The notes: generated by a model not told the origin, from the sequence alone. Positions 1 through 9,524 are shown, numbered from the stretch's first letter. The stretch: DNA of 64,000 nucleotides from Basfia succiniciproducens (GCF_011455875.1 NZ_CP015031.1:496001-560000), one strand, 5' to 3'. Made by a program: numbers and translations.

Positions 1-1242
1 GATACTCACTTAGGTGGTGAAGACTTCGATAACCGTGTAATTAATTACTTGGTTGATGAGTTTAAAAAAGAACAGGGTGTGGATTTACGCAACGATCCGT
101 TAGCAATGCAACGTTTGAAAGAAGCGGGCGAAAAAGCGAAAATCGAACTTTCTTCCGCGCAACAAACTGATGTGAATCTTCCATACATCACAGCGGATGC
201 AACAGGTCCAAAACATTTAAATATTAAATTGACCCGTGCGAAATTAGAAGCATTGGTAGAAGATTTAGTAGCGCGTTCAATGGAACCTGTAAAAGTAGCG
301 TTAAGCGATGCCGGTTTAAGCGTGTCACAAATTGATGATGTTATCCTGGTAGGCGGTCAAACCCGTATGCCGTTGGTTCAACAAAAAGTGGCCGAATTCT
401 TCGGTAAAGAACCGCGTAAAGACGTAAACCCTGACGAAGCGGTGGCGGTTGGTGCGGCGGTACAAGGCGGCGTATTAGCAGGTAACGTAACCGACGTATT
501 ATTGTTAGACGTAACACCGTTATCATTAGGTATCGAAACTATGGGCGGCGTGATGACTACCTTAATTGAGAAAAATACTACGATTCCGACTAAAAAATCG
601 CAAGTATTCTCAACCGCGGAAGATAACCAAAGTGCGGTAACTATTCACGTATTACAAGGTGAACGTAAACAGGCGAGTGCCAATAAGTCTTTAGGTCAAT
701 TCAACCTGGAAGGCATTAACCCGGCACCGCGCGGTATGCCGCAAATTGAAGTGACTTTCGATATCGACGCGGACGGTATTATCCATGTTTCGGCGAAAGA
801 TAAAGGCACAGGTAAAGAACAGCAAATTACCATTAAAGCTTCTTCAGGTTTAAGCGATGAAGAAATTCAACAAATGGTACGCGATGCGGAAGCAAACGCA
901 GAAGCCGACCGTAAATTTGAAGAATTAGTTCAAGCCCGTAACCAGGCCGATGCGTTGGTTCACAGCACACGTAAACAATTAACGGAAGCCGGTGACAAAT
1001 TATCAGCAGACGATAAAGCACCGATTGAAAAAGCGGTAAATGAACTTGAAGCTGCGGTGAAAGGTGAAGATAAAGCTGAAATCGAAGCGAAAATCCAGGC
1101 ATTAATTCAGGTTTCCGAAAAATTAATGCAAGCGGCGCAACAACAAGCCCAAGCGGATGCCGGTGCGCAACAGGCACAAGGTAATAACGGCGGTGATGAT
1201 GTTGTCGATGCCGAATTTGAAGAAGTGAAAGACAATAAATAA
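1..1242 (+). CDS. dnaK: Chaperone DnaK (Hsp70), 3' part
   Basis: ATP-dependent cytosolic chaperone that works with DnaJ and GrpE. The frame is open from base 1 ([12 protein letters not shown]), which matches about residue 194 of E. coli DnaK, so roughly the first third of the gene lies outside the window. Visible parts are the rest of the nucleotide-binding domain ([10 protein letters not shown]), the interdomain linker ([15 protein letters not shown]), the substrate-binding domain and the helical lid. The C-terminus ends in [15 protein letters not shown], the tail typical of bacterial DnaK. dnaJ follows about 170 bp downstream in the usual order. A hairpin terminator lies between them. Identity is close to certain; only the start is missing. 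Confidence 0.99.
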   Translation, partial: DTHLGGEDFDNRVINYLVDEFKKEQGVDLRNDPLAMQRLKEAGEKAKIELSSAQQTDVNLPYITADATGPKHLNIKLTRAKLEALVEDLVARSMEPVKVALSDAGLSVSQIDDVILVGGQTRMPLVQQKVAEFFGKEPRKDVNPDEAVAVGAAVQGGVLAGNVTDVLLLDVTPLSLGIETMGGVMTTLIEKNTTIPTKKSQVFSTAEDNQSAVTIHVLQGERKQASANKSLGQFNLEGINPAPRGMPQIEVTFDIDADGIIHVSAKDKGTGKEQQITIKASSGLSDEEIQQMVRDAEANAEADRKFEELVQARNQADALVHSTRKQLTEAGDKLSADDKAPIEKAVNELEAAVKGEDKAEIEAKIQALIQVSEKLMQAAQQQAQADAGAQQAQGNNGGDDVVDAEFEEVKDNK

Positions 1243-1264
1243 TCTATCTTCAAATAACTAATTT

Positions 1265-1288
1265 AAGGGCGTAGCGATACGCCCTTTT
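1265..1288 (+). terminator. Intrinsic terminator after dnaK
   Basis: Stem AAGGGCGTA/TACGCCCTT with loop GCGA, followed by a short T run, 23 bp after the dnaK stop. It may act partially, allowing some readthrough into dnaJ. Confidence 0.75.
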
Positions 1289-1331
1289 AACACATGGGTA
1301 GGGTGGGTTTAATTGCCCACTAAGTTTTATC

Positions 1332-1371
1332 AAAGTGCGGTTAAAATTTCTGAATTTTTGACCGCACTTTT
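1332..1371. repeat. Inverted pair of Hin-type uptake signals
   Basis: AAAGTGCGGTTAAAATT and its near inverse AATTTTTGACCGCACTTTT face each other across a few bases. They are uptake signal sequences (AAGTGCGGT core) and can also fold as a terminator-like hairpin between dnaK and dnaJ. A second, outer inverted repeat (GTAGGGTGGG at 1298-1307, CCCACCCTAC at 1388-1397) encloses the pair. Confidence 0.85.
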
Positions 1372-1413
1372 ACGGTGGGCGAGCGAGCCCACCCTACATT
1401 AGTGACGAAAATT

Positions 1414-2544
1414 ATGGCAAAACAAGATTATTACGAAACGCTTGGCGTACAAAAAGGGGCGGATGAAAAAGAAATCAAACGCGCCTATAAACGCCTTGCG
1501 ATGAAATATCACCCCGACAGAACAAACGGTGATAAAGCGGCGGAAGAAAAATTCAAGGAAGTCAATGAAGCCTATGAAATTCTGATGGACAAAGAAAAAC
1601 GCGCCGCTTATGACCAATACGGACATGCCGCTTTTGAACAAGGCGGATTCGGTGGCGGTGCCGGTGGATTTGGCGGCGGCTTTGGTGGCTTTGGCGGTTT
1701 TGAAGATATTTTCAGTGAAATGTTCGGTGGCGGTGCAAGTCGTCAACGTGTGGTTCGAGGCGAAGATTTACGCTACGACATTGAAATTACATTGGAAGAA
1801 GCGGTACGCGGCACCACAAAAGATATTAAAATCGATACCTTAGCCGCTTGTGATCATTGCGGCGGCAGCGGTGCGGAAAAAGGTTCGAAAGTAGAAACCT
1901 GTCCGACTTGCCACGGACACGGACGAGTTCGCCGTCAGCAAGGTTTCTTTATGACGGAAACTACCTGCCCGACCTGTCAGGGTAGCGGTAAGAAAATTGA
2001 GAAACCTTGTAAACATTGCCATGGTGACGGACGGGTTCATAAAAAGAAAAATCTTTCGGTTAAAATTCCGGCAGGTGTGGATACGGGCAATCAATTGCGC
2101 TTATCCGGTGAAGGTGCGGCGGGTGAAAACGGTGCGCCGGCAGGGGATTTATATGTTGTGATTCATGTAAAAGATCACCATATTTTCGAACGTGACGGCA
2201 GCAATTTGTATTGCGAAGTGCCGATCAGTTTTACTATGGCGGCATTAGGCGGTGAAATTGAAGTGCCGACTTTGGACGGACGAGTGAAATTAAAAATTCC
2301 GGCTGAAACGCAAACCGGCAAATTATTCCGTATGCGCGGGAAAGGGGTTACCTCAACAAGAGCCGGTTATGCAGGCGATTTAATTTGTAAGATTATTGTG
2401 GAAACGCCGGTAAAATTAAGCGAAGAACAAAAAGAGCTGTTGAGAAAATTTGAAGAGAGTTTAGAAGGACAGTCCAAACAACGCCCTAAATCATCAAGTT
2501 TTTTAGACGGCGTGAAAAAATTCTTTGATAATTTAGGTAAGTAG
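1414..2544 (+). CDS. dnaJ: Co-chaperone DnaJ (Hsp40)
   Basis: Stimulates the DnaK ATPase and delivers unfolded substrates. The start [11 protein letters not shown] gives 376 aa, the same length as E. coli DnaJ; an upstream in-frame extension is open but lies in repeat DNA. The J domain carries HPD at residues 33-35. A Gly/Phe-rich stretch ([13 protein letters not shown]) follows at about 77-105. The zinc-finger region has four CxxCxGxG motifs ([32 protein letters not shown]) at about 145-210. The C-terminal substrate-binding domain is complete. No strong Shine-Dalgarno is visible, which suggests expression partly coupled to dnaK readthrough. Confidence 0.98.
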   Translation: MAKQDYYETLGVQKGADEKEIKRAYKRLAMKYHPDRTNGDKAAEEKFKEVNEAYEILMDKEKRAAYDQYGHAAFEQGGFGGGAGGFGGGFGGFGGFEDIFSEMFGGGASRQRVVRGEDLRYDIEITLEEAVRGTTKDIKIDTLAACDHCGGSGAEKGSKVETCPTCHGHGRVRRQQGFFMTETTCPTCQGSGKKIEKPCKHCHGDGRVHKKKNLSVKIPAGVDTGNQLRLSGEGAAGENGAPAGDLYVVIHVKDHHIFERDGSNLYCEVPISFTMAALGGEIEVPTLDGRVKLKIPAETQTGKLFRMRGKGVTSTRAGYAGDLICKIIVETPVKLSEEQKELLRKFEESLEGQSKQRPKSSSFLDGVKKFFDNLGK

Positions 2545-2565
2545 CCTATTGGTGTATTATTGTTG

Positions 2566-2584
2566 GGGCGTATAGTATACGCCC
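2566..2584 (+). terminator. Hairpin after dnaJ
   Basis: Nearly perfect palindrome GGGCGTATA-G-TATACGCCC, 22 bp after the dnaJ stop. Only a weak T run follows; the adjacent inverted pair at 2626-2675 may do most of the termination. Confidence 0.5.
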
Positions 2585-2625
2585 TTGACTATACATGTTT
2601 CCCTGATACAAAAGGCATAGTAAAC

Positions 2626-2675
2626 AAAAAAACTGCGGTCAAAAAATCGAAAATTTTGACCGCAGTTTTTTTTAT
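2626..2675. terminator. Bidirectional terminator from a variant uptake-signal pair
   Basis: AAAAACTGCGGTCAAAA faces TTTTGACCGCAGTTTTTTTT. The core reads AACTGCGGT, not AAGTGCGGT, on both arms, so the pairing is kept while the uptake signal carries one changed base. It has A and T runs on both sides and sits between convergent dnaJ and the pheC-like gene, so it can stop transcription from both directions. Confidence 0.75.
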
Positions 2676-2687
2676 ATAAAGGATAAA

Positions 2688-3470
2688 TTAGTCACGAGGC
2701 AACCATTTGTTGATTGTTTTATCCAGGTTGCCTGACATTTTTTCTAAATGCAGGAATTGATCCACATAACTTTTGAATCGGTAATCGCCGTTATGAATTA
2801 ACCAGCCGTTTTGCGCAGGTTTTAACGGTTTGTCCGGGTTAACTGCGCAAAGCACGCCTTTATGCTCATGGGCTTTTACGATGGCTTCCGCCGCTTCGCT
2901 TACAAATACGTCCACTTTTTTATCGATAACCTGTTGGAAAATCGTTAAGTTTTCCGCATTCATGGTTAAATTTGCATTGCTTAATTCATTACGGGCGTAT
3001 TTTTCATTACTTCCGCCCGGGTTTGCGATAATTCGGACTTCAGGACGGTTAATTTGCTCAACCGTTTGATATTTATCGACATTTTCACAACGCACAATAG
3101 GTGTTTTGCCGTTAATGAAATAAGGCTCGGTGAATAACGCTTTTTGCTGGCGTTCAAGGGTAATGGAGATTCCGCCGACGGCAATGTCGCATTTGTTCGC
3201 GGTGAAATCGTCCATCAGTGTTTTCCAAGTTGTCTTAACAATGGTTACTTTGGCGCCCATACTTTGTGCGAGTTTATCCATTAGGTCGTTATCGACACCT
3301 TCGAATTTACCGTTGTTATCGAAACTGAAAGGTTTGTAATCGCCGGGTGAGCAGACAACCAATTCTTTTGTTTCCAATACTTTTGTTAATGTATCCGGTG
3401 AGGTTTGAGCTTGTGCCGTTGCGCTGACAAACATTGCCGCAACTAGAGTTGCGAGAGTTGCTTTTTTCAT
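2688..3470 (-). CDS. Periplasmic cyclohexadienyl dehydratase-like (PheC-type) protein
   Basis: 260 aa with a Sec signal peptide (residues 1-21, ending AQA). It has the fold of an amino-acid ABC-transporter solute-binding protein (family 3). Over most of its length it resembles PheC of Pseudomonas, from memory of that sequence: GDYKPFSF, the GISI.LERQ segment, NGKTPI, NPGGSNEKYAR, and FQQVIDKKVDVFVSEAAEA. The last segment spans the glutamate that is catalytic in PheC (DAIEA there, EAAEA here). PheC converts prephenate or arogenate to phenylpyruvate or phenylalanine. No ABC permease or ATPase gene is adjacent, which favours an enzyme or orphan binder. The upstream AGGAAA ribosome site supports this start. 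An amino-acid binding protein is the alternative. Confidence 0.7.
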   Translation of the reverse strand: MKKATLATLVAAMFVSATAQAQTSPDTLTKVLETKELVVCSPGDYKPFSFDNNGKFEGVDNDLMDKLAQSMGAKVTIVKTTWKTLMDDFTANKCDIAVGGISITLERQQKALFTEPYFINGKTPIVRCENVDKYQTVEQINRPEVRIIANPGGSNEKYARNELSNANLTMNAENLTIFQQVIDKKVDVFVSEAAEAIVKAHEHKGVLCAVNPDKPLKPAQNGWLIHNGDYRFKSYVDQFLHLEKMSGNLDKTINKWLPRD

Positions 3471-3500
3471 GTTGTGTTTCCTTTTCTGTTGTTTAAATAA

Positions 3501-3534
3501 TAAAAAAGCCGATAGCCTGGCTGGCTATCAGCTT
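3501..3534 (-). terminator. Terminator downstream of mltB
   Basis: On the minus strand, CTGATAGCC and GGCTATCGG pair across a short loop and are followed by CTTTTTTATT. It lies just after the mltB stop and before the pheC-like gene. Confidence 0.85.
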
Positions 3535-3539
3535 ATAGG

Positions 3540-4649
3540 TTAAAAACCAAGTGTTTGTTTAATCCGATCAGCGAACATTCCGACACTCAATGCGTAGTAG
3601 TTGGAACGGTTCCAGTCCAAAATGGTACGGTAATTGTTTGACACCAAAAATGCCCGGCCTACTTCCTTATCCGGACGAACCAACCATAAATCCGCATTGG
3701 ATAAAGCTTTTAGTTTGTCGGCATCAAACATATTCTTTGGTAATACGCCTTGAGCCTGCCAATCGTTCAATGAACGCGCTTTCTCTTTTTCCGTGCCGGC
3801 AAGTGAAAGCGGTAAAGGGGTTGTCAGAGAAACTTCTATTCCCCAAGGCAATGTATCGTCCCAACCGACGGTATGCAGATAATTGGCGATAGAAGCGAAT
3901 ACGTCATATTCGTTGCTCCAAATATCTTTTGTACCGTCTTTATCGCCGTCGGCGGCATAGTTTAAGTAGGAACTCGGCATAAACTGAGTCTGTCCCATGG
4001 CACCGGCCCATGAACCCAACATTTTACTGCGATTTAAATGACCGGCATCCAGCATTTTCATTGCGTTAATAAATTCTTTGCTGAACAGGGTTTCGCGCCG
4101 TCCGTCAAAAGCTAAAGTCGCCAGCACGGACAATACGTCATAATCTCCCTGATAGTAACCAAAGCTGCTTTCCATGCCCCAAAGCGCAAGAATAAATTCT
4201 TTCTGTACGCCGAATGCGCTACTTGCTTTTTGTAGCGGAACCTGCACGTCATAATAGTTATCTTCCGCTTTGTCCACTTTGGCTTGGGTTAAATGTTTTG
4301 TCAGATAATTGGTGACGCCGTTGGGATTTGGCGGCAGGGGTGGTAATCCCTGACGACGAGCCGCATTGCCCGCTTGTTTTTGATCCAAACGAACTGCGCT
4401 GTCGATATAACGGATATTGTTTTGTGCCGTTAGCGTTGCATTTGAAACGCCTTGCCCGGCGGCCTTGCGTTTTAAAAATTGCACGTAATCATCAAAATTA
4501 TTTAATGTTCGGGCATTTGAATAAACCGCAGTGGCGGGTAGCGCACTCAAATCTTCGGCAGAATTGACCGCACTTTTATTATTGTTGGAGGAGCAACCCG
4601 CTAACATCAGGCAGGTTGTTAATGCTAAAAATTTATATTTTATTTTCAT
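3540..4649 (-). CDS. mltB: Membrane-bound lytic murein transglycosylase B
   Basis: Outer-membrane lipoprotein that cleaves peptidoglycan glycan strands to 1,6-anhydro-muropeptides (GH103). It is 369 aa, with a lipoprotein signal and lipobox LAGC (Cys19). The SLT-type catalytic segment ALWGMESSFGYYQGDYDV near residue 160 carries the predicted catalytic Glu. Further family motifs are GSWAGAMGQTQFMPSSY and DGDKDGTKDIWSNEYDVFASIANYL. The N-terminal linker contains an in-frame Hin-type uptake signal on the coding strand, read as NKSAV. It is followed on the same strand, after a terminator, by the pheC-like gene. Confidence 0.95.
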   Translation of the reverse strand: MKIKYKFLALTTCLMLAGCSSNNNKSAVNSAEDLSALPATAVYSNARTLNNFDDYVQFLKRKAAGQGVSNATLTAQNNIRYIDSAVRLDQKQAGNAARRQGLPPLPPNPNGVTNYLTKHLTQAKVDKAEDNYYDVQVPLQKASSAFGVQKEFILALWGMESSFGYYQGDYDVLSVLATLAFDGRRETLFSKEFINAMKMLDAGHLNRSKMLGSWAGAMGQTQFMPSSYLNYAADGDKDGTKDIWSNEYDVFASIANYLHTVGWDDTLPWGIEVSLTTPLPLSLAGTEKEKARSLNDWQAQGVLPKNMFDADKLKALSNADLWLVRPDKEVGRAFLVSNNYRTILDWNRSNYYALSVGMFADRIKQTLGF

Positions 4650-4663
4650 TATTAAATTCTTCT

Positions 4664-5473
4664 TTATTTTCTCATGAGTTTATATAAGTTTTTTAATAGA
4701 GAAACCGGCATTAATCTTGGTAAGGTTCTCATCAGAAACGTGAGAAAACCGGAAACCGCCCCCTGAATATGTAATTGTCGTTTTAATTTGTAGAGTTTCC
4801 ATTCGCTTTTTGCATAAGTTAAACCGCGGCGGCGCCCGATCATCGCATCGCCGTTGGTTCTGGCATAAAGTAATATGTCCGGCAAATTACCGACCTGATA
4901 ACCGGTTGCGATAATGCGGTTCCAAAGATTGTAATCTTCCAGAAAAAGATGATGCTGATAGCCACCGACTTCCTGCAAGACGGATTTTTTATAAGCCACC
5001 GTCATATGGTTGAAGGGCGAACGCATTTTATTAAACCGCACGATTTCTTCATAACCTACCGGTACCCGGCGAACGCTGATAATTTGAGCCGGGTCGTTGT
5101 CGAATTCGGCAATTTGCGTGCTGAACAGAACTACATCCGGGTGTCGTTCAATATATTCCGCTTGTTTGGCAAAACGTTCCGGGTAACAGATATCATCGGT
5201 GTCCATGCGGAATAACCATTCGTTACGTGCAACTTTAATGCCTTCGTTAAGGGCTTTTCCTAATCCCATATTTTGCGCTAAGGGGACGAAAGTAAAGGGT
5301 AATTTTTCTTTAAACTCGTCCAGCACCTTTTCCAGTTCCGGTGTAATTTCACCGTCTAATACAAGAACGACTTCATCGGCAGGCAGAGTTTGCTCCGCCA
5401 GACTTTGCAGACTGGCGCGTAAAAATTCGGGTTTTTCCTTAATATATAAGGACATTAAGACAGAAAATTTCAT
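4664..5473 (-). CDS. Glycosyltransferase family 2 (AmsE-like)
   Basis: 269 aa, cytosolic or membrane-associated GT2 enzyme. It starts FSVLMSLYIKEKPEFLRASL. The acceptor/donor loop holds LVLDGEIT, and the metal-binding DxD-type motif is FRMDTDDICYPERF near residue 93. The middle and C-terminal part (FLEDYNLWNRIIATGYQVGN, LLYARTNGDAMIGRRRG) is typical of galactosyltransferases of capsule, exopolysaccharide and lipooligosaccharide loci. It is the last gene of the six-gene cluster, 2 bp after the second GT2 gene. The transferred sugar cannot be told from sequence alone. Confidence 0.9.
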   Translation of the reverse strand: MKFSVLMSLYIKEKPEFLRASLQSLAEQTLPADEVVLVLDGEITPELEKVLDEFKEKLPFTFVPLAQNMGLGKALNEGIKVARNEWLFRMDTDDICYPERFAKQAEYIERHPDVVLFSTQIAEFDNDPAQIISVRRVPVGYEEIVRFNKMRSPFNHMTVAYKKSVLQEVGGYQHHLFLEDYNLWNRIIATGYQVGNLPDILLYARTNGDAMIGRRRGLTYAKSEWKLYKLKRQLHIQGAVSGFLTFLMRTLPRLMPVSLLKNLYKLMRK

Positions 5474-5475
5474 TG

Positions 5476-6357
5476 TTATACAAATCTTTTTAAATTAATT
5501 GCCAAACTTGGCGAAATAAAGGTAACGACGGCAATAATCAAATGTTTGAGACTGTGGCTTTTCTTAAACATTTCAAAATAATAGGTTGCCGCTTTCCGAG
5601 ATAAATTCATGGCATTAGGGTAAGCCAGCATATAAAGCGCATTAAGGGAAAAATTATGGGTTTGTTGCACCGTTTTTACATAATTGGCGCGAATAATTTC
5701 AATGGCTTTTTCGGTGTTTGCCGTATTGGTCGAAACGCTGGCGCGTTTGGTATGAAAACTGCAAATACTCAAAGGTTGGTCAACCAAAATGGCCTTTAAG
5801 TTCGGGCTGGAAACCAGTTTTAGCACAAAATCGTAATCTTCGAGCGATTTTAACTCTGTGCTTAATCCGCCCAATTCAAAAAAGAAATCTTTTTTAATGC
5901 CCAACATCGGCATACCGCCGATTTTGTTTGCCAGTAACATATTGTCTAAGGTTAATTGTGCCGCCGGCAGCGGGCTTGTTACATAGCTGAAACCTTCATT
6001 TACCATATTGCATTTTGCCGGGTGGTAAACAAAATTAGCCTGCGGGTTTTCAACAATAGTTTTCGCCAATACTTCGCATTTGTTATCGGCGAAGCGATCG
6101 TCGTCGTCCAGAAATAACAACCAATCGTTTTTCGCCGTATTTGCGCCTACATTTCGGCTTTGTGCCGCACCGAAATTTGTCTCGTTACGGATTAATGTCA
6201 CCGGAAAAGAAAAAGTGCGGTCAATTTTGATGAAATTTTGTGAACAGTCGTCCACCACAATTACTTCAAAATTTTTCACGGTTTGATTTTCCAGGCTTGC
6301 CAATAACGCATTGACTTCCGTATTACGGTTATAAGAGGGTACGATAATACTAAACAT
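5476..6357 (-). CDS. Glycosyltransferase family 2
   Basis: 293 aa GT2 transferase: IIVPSYNRNTEVNALLASL at the N-terminus, VVDDCS in the nucleotide-binding half, and the DxD-type motif LLFLDDDDRFADNKC near residue 95. ELGGLSTELKSLEDYDFVLK supplies the usual ED catalytic-base motif. Its start overlaps the stop of the upstream polymerase gene by one base (TAATG), so translation is probably coupled. It belongs to the surface-polysaccharide cluster. The C-terminal hydrophobic stretch (LIIAVVTFISPSLAINL) suggests membrane association. Confidence 0.9.
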   Translation of the reverse strand: MFSIIVPSYNRNTEVNALLASLENQTVKNFEVIVVDDCSQNFIKIDRTFSFPVTLIRNETNFGAAQSRNVGANTAKNDWLLFLDDDDRFADNKCEVLAKTIVENPQANFVYHPAKCNMVNEGFSYVTSPLPAAQLTLDNMLLANKIGGMPMLGIKKDFFFELGGLSTELKSLEDYDFVLKLVSSPNLKAILVDQPLSICSFHTKRASVSTNTANTEKAIEIIRANYVKTVQQTHNFSLNALYMLAYPNAMNLSRKAATYYFEMFKKSHSLKHLIIAVVTFISPSLAINLKRFV

Positions 6358-7553
6358 TATTTTCTCTCAACTATGATTATTTTTCCTTTATCGCCGAATA
6401 AAGAAACAAACATTAAAAATACAAACATAATTCCCGGATAAGCAAAGGTATCCGCTTTGATATTTAAAATACTTAATAAAAATAAAGCGGATAAAATAAA
6501 TTTCCAACTGCCGTTAAACCAATTGTCGGCGATGCGTTTAACAAAATAAGCGGTAAATAAAAAGCACAATAAAATATAACCCACACCGCCGTACAGGGCT
6601 TGGCGGATAAAGCCGGAGTCCGAACCGCCGTAATAACTGTTTGCCGTGCGCCCTACTACATAATACTGACCGTCACCCATAATAAGCTGCTTTAATTCCG
6701 GCATAAATAAATGCTTATTCACTAAAGTATCGCTTGAAGAACTTATTTGACTGCCGCCTTGAATCAGATTAATCACAATTTCTAATGCGTGCGCCACGTA
6801 AGGATTAACGGGATAGTTATAAGCAAAGAATAATACCAAAAGAGTAAATGCCAGGATTGCCGGGATATAGCGCGGTTTGAAATATAGAAGTAAGCTGATA
6901 ACGGAAAATATAAAGAAGGTTCTGCCTGAAATTAAACCGATAAATAGCAGTAAAAAAACATAAACCGATTTTAATGCCGTACCGTTATTTTCATTGTCGT
7001 CATAAGCTAATAAAAAATGTAATAGCATTAGATAAAACGCACTTAACGGGAAAAATGCCGACGAAGTAAAATTATATAAACGGTATTCCTGTTCGGAACC
7101 GATAAAACGGGATAATTCACCGCCCATATCGGAATTGGTCGCCAGGCTGATTGTAATAAATAACGGAATACCGGCTAACGCCAGAAAACCCAACAGGGAT
7201 TGGGCGCCGATGCCCAGTTTCAGATCGCGGATGAGTTGGTCCTTGCCGTTTGAACTTGCATAAAAAAGATTATAAATAACAATACCGAGGGAAAAAAGCA
7301 CTAACAATTTGACATACATGCCGATTACGCCGAATTCGGTTGTGCCGTTAATCAAAACGGGTAAAACGGACAAGAGAATGAGCGCAATGCAAACCGCCAA
7401 ACTATCCAGTGGCAGCACGAATCGCTTTAATTCTTTTTTATACCATTTGTAGCCGAACCACAATAACGCAAATAGGCCGCTTACCAGGCTCATACGTACA
7501 ATATGGAATAACCACGGGTCGTAAATATAGAATAAATTAATTAACGCGGACAT
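6357..7553 (-). CDS. Wzy-like polysaccharide polymerase, multi-pass membrane protein
   Basis: 398 aa, with about ten or eleven hydrophobic segments over its whole length. A large periplasmic loop near residues 255-320 carries the segment GRTANSYYGGSDSGFIRQAL. That layout, and the place next to a flippase and glycosyltransferases, is that of Wzy O-antigen/capsule polymerases, which join repeat units in the periplasm. Wzy sequences are poorly conserved, so the call rests on topology and context. It overlaps both neighbouring genes by one base. An O-antigen ligase-type protein is the alternative. Confidence 0.7.
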   Translation of the reverse strand: MSALINLFYIYDPWLFHIVRMSLVSGLFALLWFGYKWYKKELKRFVLPLDSLAVCIALILLSVLPVLINGTTEFGVIGMYVKLLVLFSLGIVIYNLFYASSNGKDQLIRDLKLGIGAQSLLGFLALAGIPLFITISLATNSDMGGELSRFIGSEQEYRLYNFTSSAFFPLSAFYLMLLHFLLAYDDNENNGTALKSVYVFLLLFIGLISGRTFFIFSVISLLLYFKPRYIPAILAFTLLVLFFAYNYPVNPYVAHALEIVINLIQGGSQISSSSDTLVNKHLFMPELKQLIMGDGQYYVVGRTANSYYGGSDSGFIRQALYGGVGYILLCFLFTAYFVKRIADNWFNGSWKFILSALFLLSILNIKADTFAYPGIMFVFLMFVSLFGDKGKIIIVERK

Positions 7554-8326
7554 TATAAATTTCTCTTGAATGCTAATAGTTTTTTCAACGGATATTTAAG
7601 CAATTTTTTAAACAGATTATTATTTAATGAACCGCGCGAATTTTCCAGGTTGCTGGTTAACGCCGGGTTTTCAATGGCTAATAACGGACGGATGATTGCC
7701 GTATTTAATTTGAATTTCTCGTTAAATAAAATGAAATCGTCCGCAAGCCAGAACGGCAAGCGCCCGTTAGTTAATTCGGCTAAAAATCTTTTTGCCGCGG
7801 CTTTAGTGATTAAATAACACACGGTGCCGGCAAAATAATTTCTATAAGGATAAGAATAACGATAACCGGAATTCGCGATTTTCTTTTGTAGAAATTTAAA
7901 AGTACTCGGGTAATTGATTTCCAATTCAATATGATTGAATTCAAGAATTTTAGATTGCCCGGTCAGAATAATATCCGCATCCATAGGCTGCTTCACAATT
8001 TCCTGTATTACCTGCTGAAAATTTTCGGCAAATAATGCGTCGTCTTCACACACAAGCGCATAATCCCGCTCATTGATTGTTTCGTCATCGGCAATTTTTT
8101 GGTAAATGGCCAAATGACTTAATGTGCAGCCGATTTCGCCTTTAGTGACATTACGTCCGTAATATTGGGCGAATTTAATAATATCGAAAAGATTGCCCAG
8201 GCTTGTCAGGTCTTGGGTCATGGTATTGATAGCGTTAAAAATCTCAAAGTCTTGCGTATTCCGTTGAGAAAAGAATAGCTCGCGACGTTGAATATCTTTT
8301 TCTAAAGAAACTAAAAATTTTTTCAT
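7553..8326 (-). CDS. Glycosyltransferase family 25 (Lex2B/LPS galactosyl- or glucosyltransferase type)
   Basis: 257 aa from ATG 8326 (MKKFLVSLEKDIQRRELF). An in-frame GTG at 8338 would add four residues but falls inside an uptake signal. GT25 hallmarks are visible: the N-terminal VSLEKDIQRRE, KGEIGCTLSHLAIYQKI near residue 80, the EDDA motif (ALVCEDDALF), and AGTVCYLITKAAAKRFL. In Haemophilus, GT25 enzymes extend lipooligosaccharide. The start is one base from the flippase stop. No normal ribosome site is visible, because the uptake signal occupies that place, so translational coupling is likely. Confidence 0.88.
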   Translation of the reverse strand: MKKFLVSLEKDIQRRELFFSQRNTQDFEIFNAINTMTQDLTSLGNLFDIIKFAQYYGRNVTKGEIGCTLSHLAIYQKIADDETINERDYALVCEDDALFAENFQQVIQEIVKQPMDADIILTGQSKILEFNHIELEINYPSTFKFLQKKIANSGYRYSYPYRNYFAGTVCYLITKAAAKRFLAELTNGRLPFWLADDFILFNEKFKLNTAIIRPLLAIENPALTSNLENSRGSLNNNLFKKLLKYPLKKLLAFKRNL

Positions 8327-8327
8327 T

Positions 8328-9524
8328 TTATACCGCACTTTTTTCTGGTTTAACGTCAGTGATAGGGTATTTAAGATAATAAATCACCGAAATAATTAAT
8401 CGGGTTAAGCTTGCTCCGATAAAGGCATAAGCTACACCATACAACTGATAGTCTTTAAATAAATAAAATAAGAGAACAAATACCGCAATAGCGATAACTT
8501 GTCGCGTAAAAAGTAAAACCTGCTTGCCTAATAACAGCATATTTTGAGACAGCACCCAGGATAATCCGCCGATAATGGCATTAATGATGAAGAGGATTAA
8601 TACGGGCGCCACTTCGGCATATTTTGCGCTGAAGAAAAATATAATAATAGGTTCGGCAAGTAACGGCACCAGAATAACGGCGCCGACCGCCATTAATAAA
8701 ATTAGAATTAGCACGGATTTGATTCGGTTTATATTATTCAGCAAGCCCGAATAGAAATAATCCGCCAACATATTGATAAATTTGGTAATTAACGAATCAA
8801 AGGCGATACACACCGTATAAAGACCCAATGTGTAGTTACCGAGAAAATAAACGATTAAAAATTTATCCAAACTTGCGGTAGTGGCGCCGAAAATTTGTAA
8901 TAAATTTTGTTTAAACCATGTTTTTAAGAAAAAACGTTTTTGAATCGGCTGAATTTCGTTTTTTCGTTTAAAGTCCGCATTGATTTTCTTGAGATAATAA
9001 AGGCACGCCAAAGCCTGCATCGCACTAAACAGAGTGAATAGCTCAATGGCGATTTCTAAAGGTTGTTCGCCCAATAATAAATAGCAAATACCGTAAACCG
9101 CTACCAGTAAAACAGGTTGTTGCAGAGTTAATTGGCGATAAACCCGCAAATTGGCGTCAATTTTGCTTTTTTCCAAGGTCATGGTCAGAATTGCGGTTAA
9201 TACCACATTAAGCACAAACAACACATGGAATGCGGTAAAGTCGAAGCAATATATGGCGATAATTGCCGCCAACACCGATAATGCGAGAAAGGCGATAAAG
9301 TAATTCTGCCAGCCGGCATATTGTTTTTTGCGCATGGAAAGCGCCAGCGCAAAGCCCGAACCGCCGGTAGCGAAAGTGACTACATAAGATACCGCCGTAA
9401 TGAAAAGCTGATGCAATCCCCGATCCTGCACCGACAATAAACGGGCAAGTACAAACGAGCTAATCAGCGTCAGCCCTAAACTTAACAGGGTGATAAAGAT
9501 TAAGCGGATTAAATTACTATTCAT
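8328..9524 (-). CDS. Wzx-like polysaccharide flippase
   Basis: 398 aa integral membrane protein with about twelve predicted helices. It is of the MOP/polysaccharide-transport type, which moves undecaprenyl-linked repeat units to the periplasmic face. The N-terminus (LISSFVLARLLSVQDRGLHQLF) resembles known Wzx/RfbX proteins. Its last residues, EKSAV, are encoded by a Hin-type uptake signal that ends directly at the stop codon. The gene overlaps the upstream pyruvyl-transferase-like gene by 8 bp. Confidence 0.85.
   Translation of the reverse strand: MNSNLIRLIFITLLSLGLTLISSFVLARLLSVQDRGLHQLFITAVSYVVTFATGGSGFALALSMRKKQYAGWQNYFIAFLALSVLAAIIAIYCFDFTAFHVLFVLNVVLTAILTMTLEKSKIDANLRVYRQLTLQQPVLLVAVYGICYLLLGEQPLEIAIELFTLFSAMQALACLYYLKKINADFKRKNEIQPIQKRFFLKTWFKQNLLQIFGATTASLDKFLIVYFLGNYTLGLYTVCIAFDSLITKFINMLADYFYSGLLNNINRIKSVLILILLMAVGAVILVPLLAEPIIIFFFSAKYAEVAPVLILFIINAIIGGLSWVLSQNMLLLGKQVLLFTRQVIAIAVFVLLFYLFKDYQLYGVAYAFIGASLTRLIISVIYYLKYPITDVKPEKSAV

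Noticed and set aside
833-1177. Open frame on the minus strand inside dnaK
   Set aside because: It lies wholly inside a highly conserved gene, with low-complexity product and no start signals.
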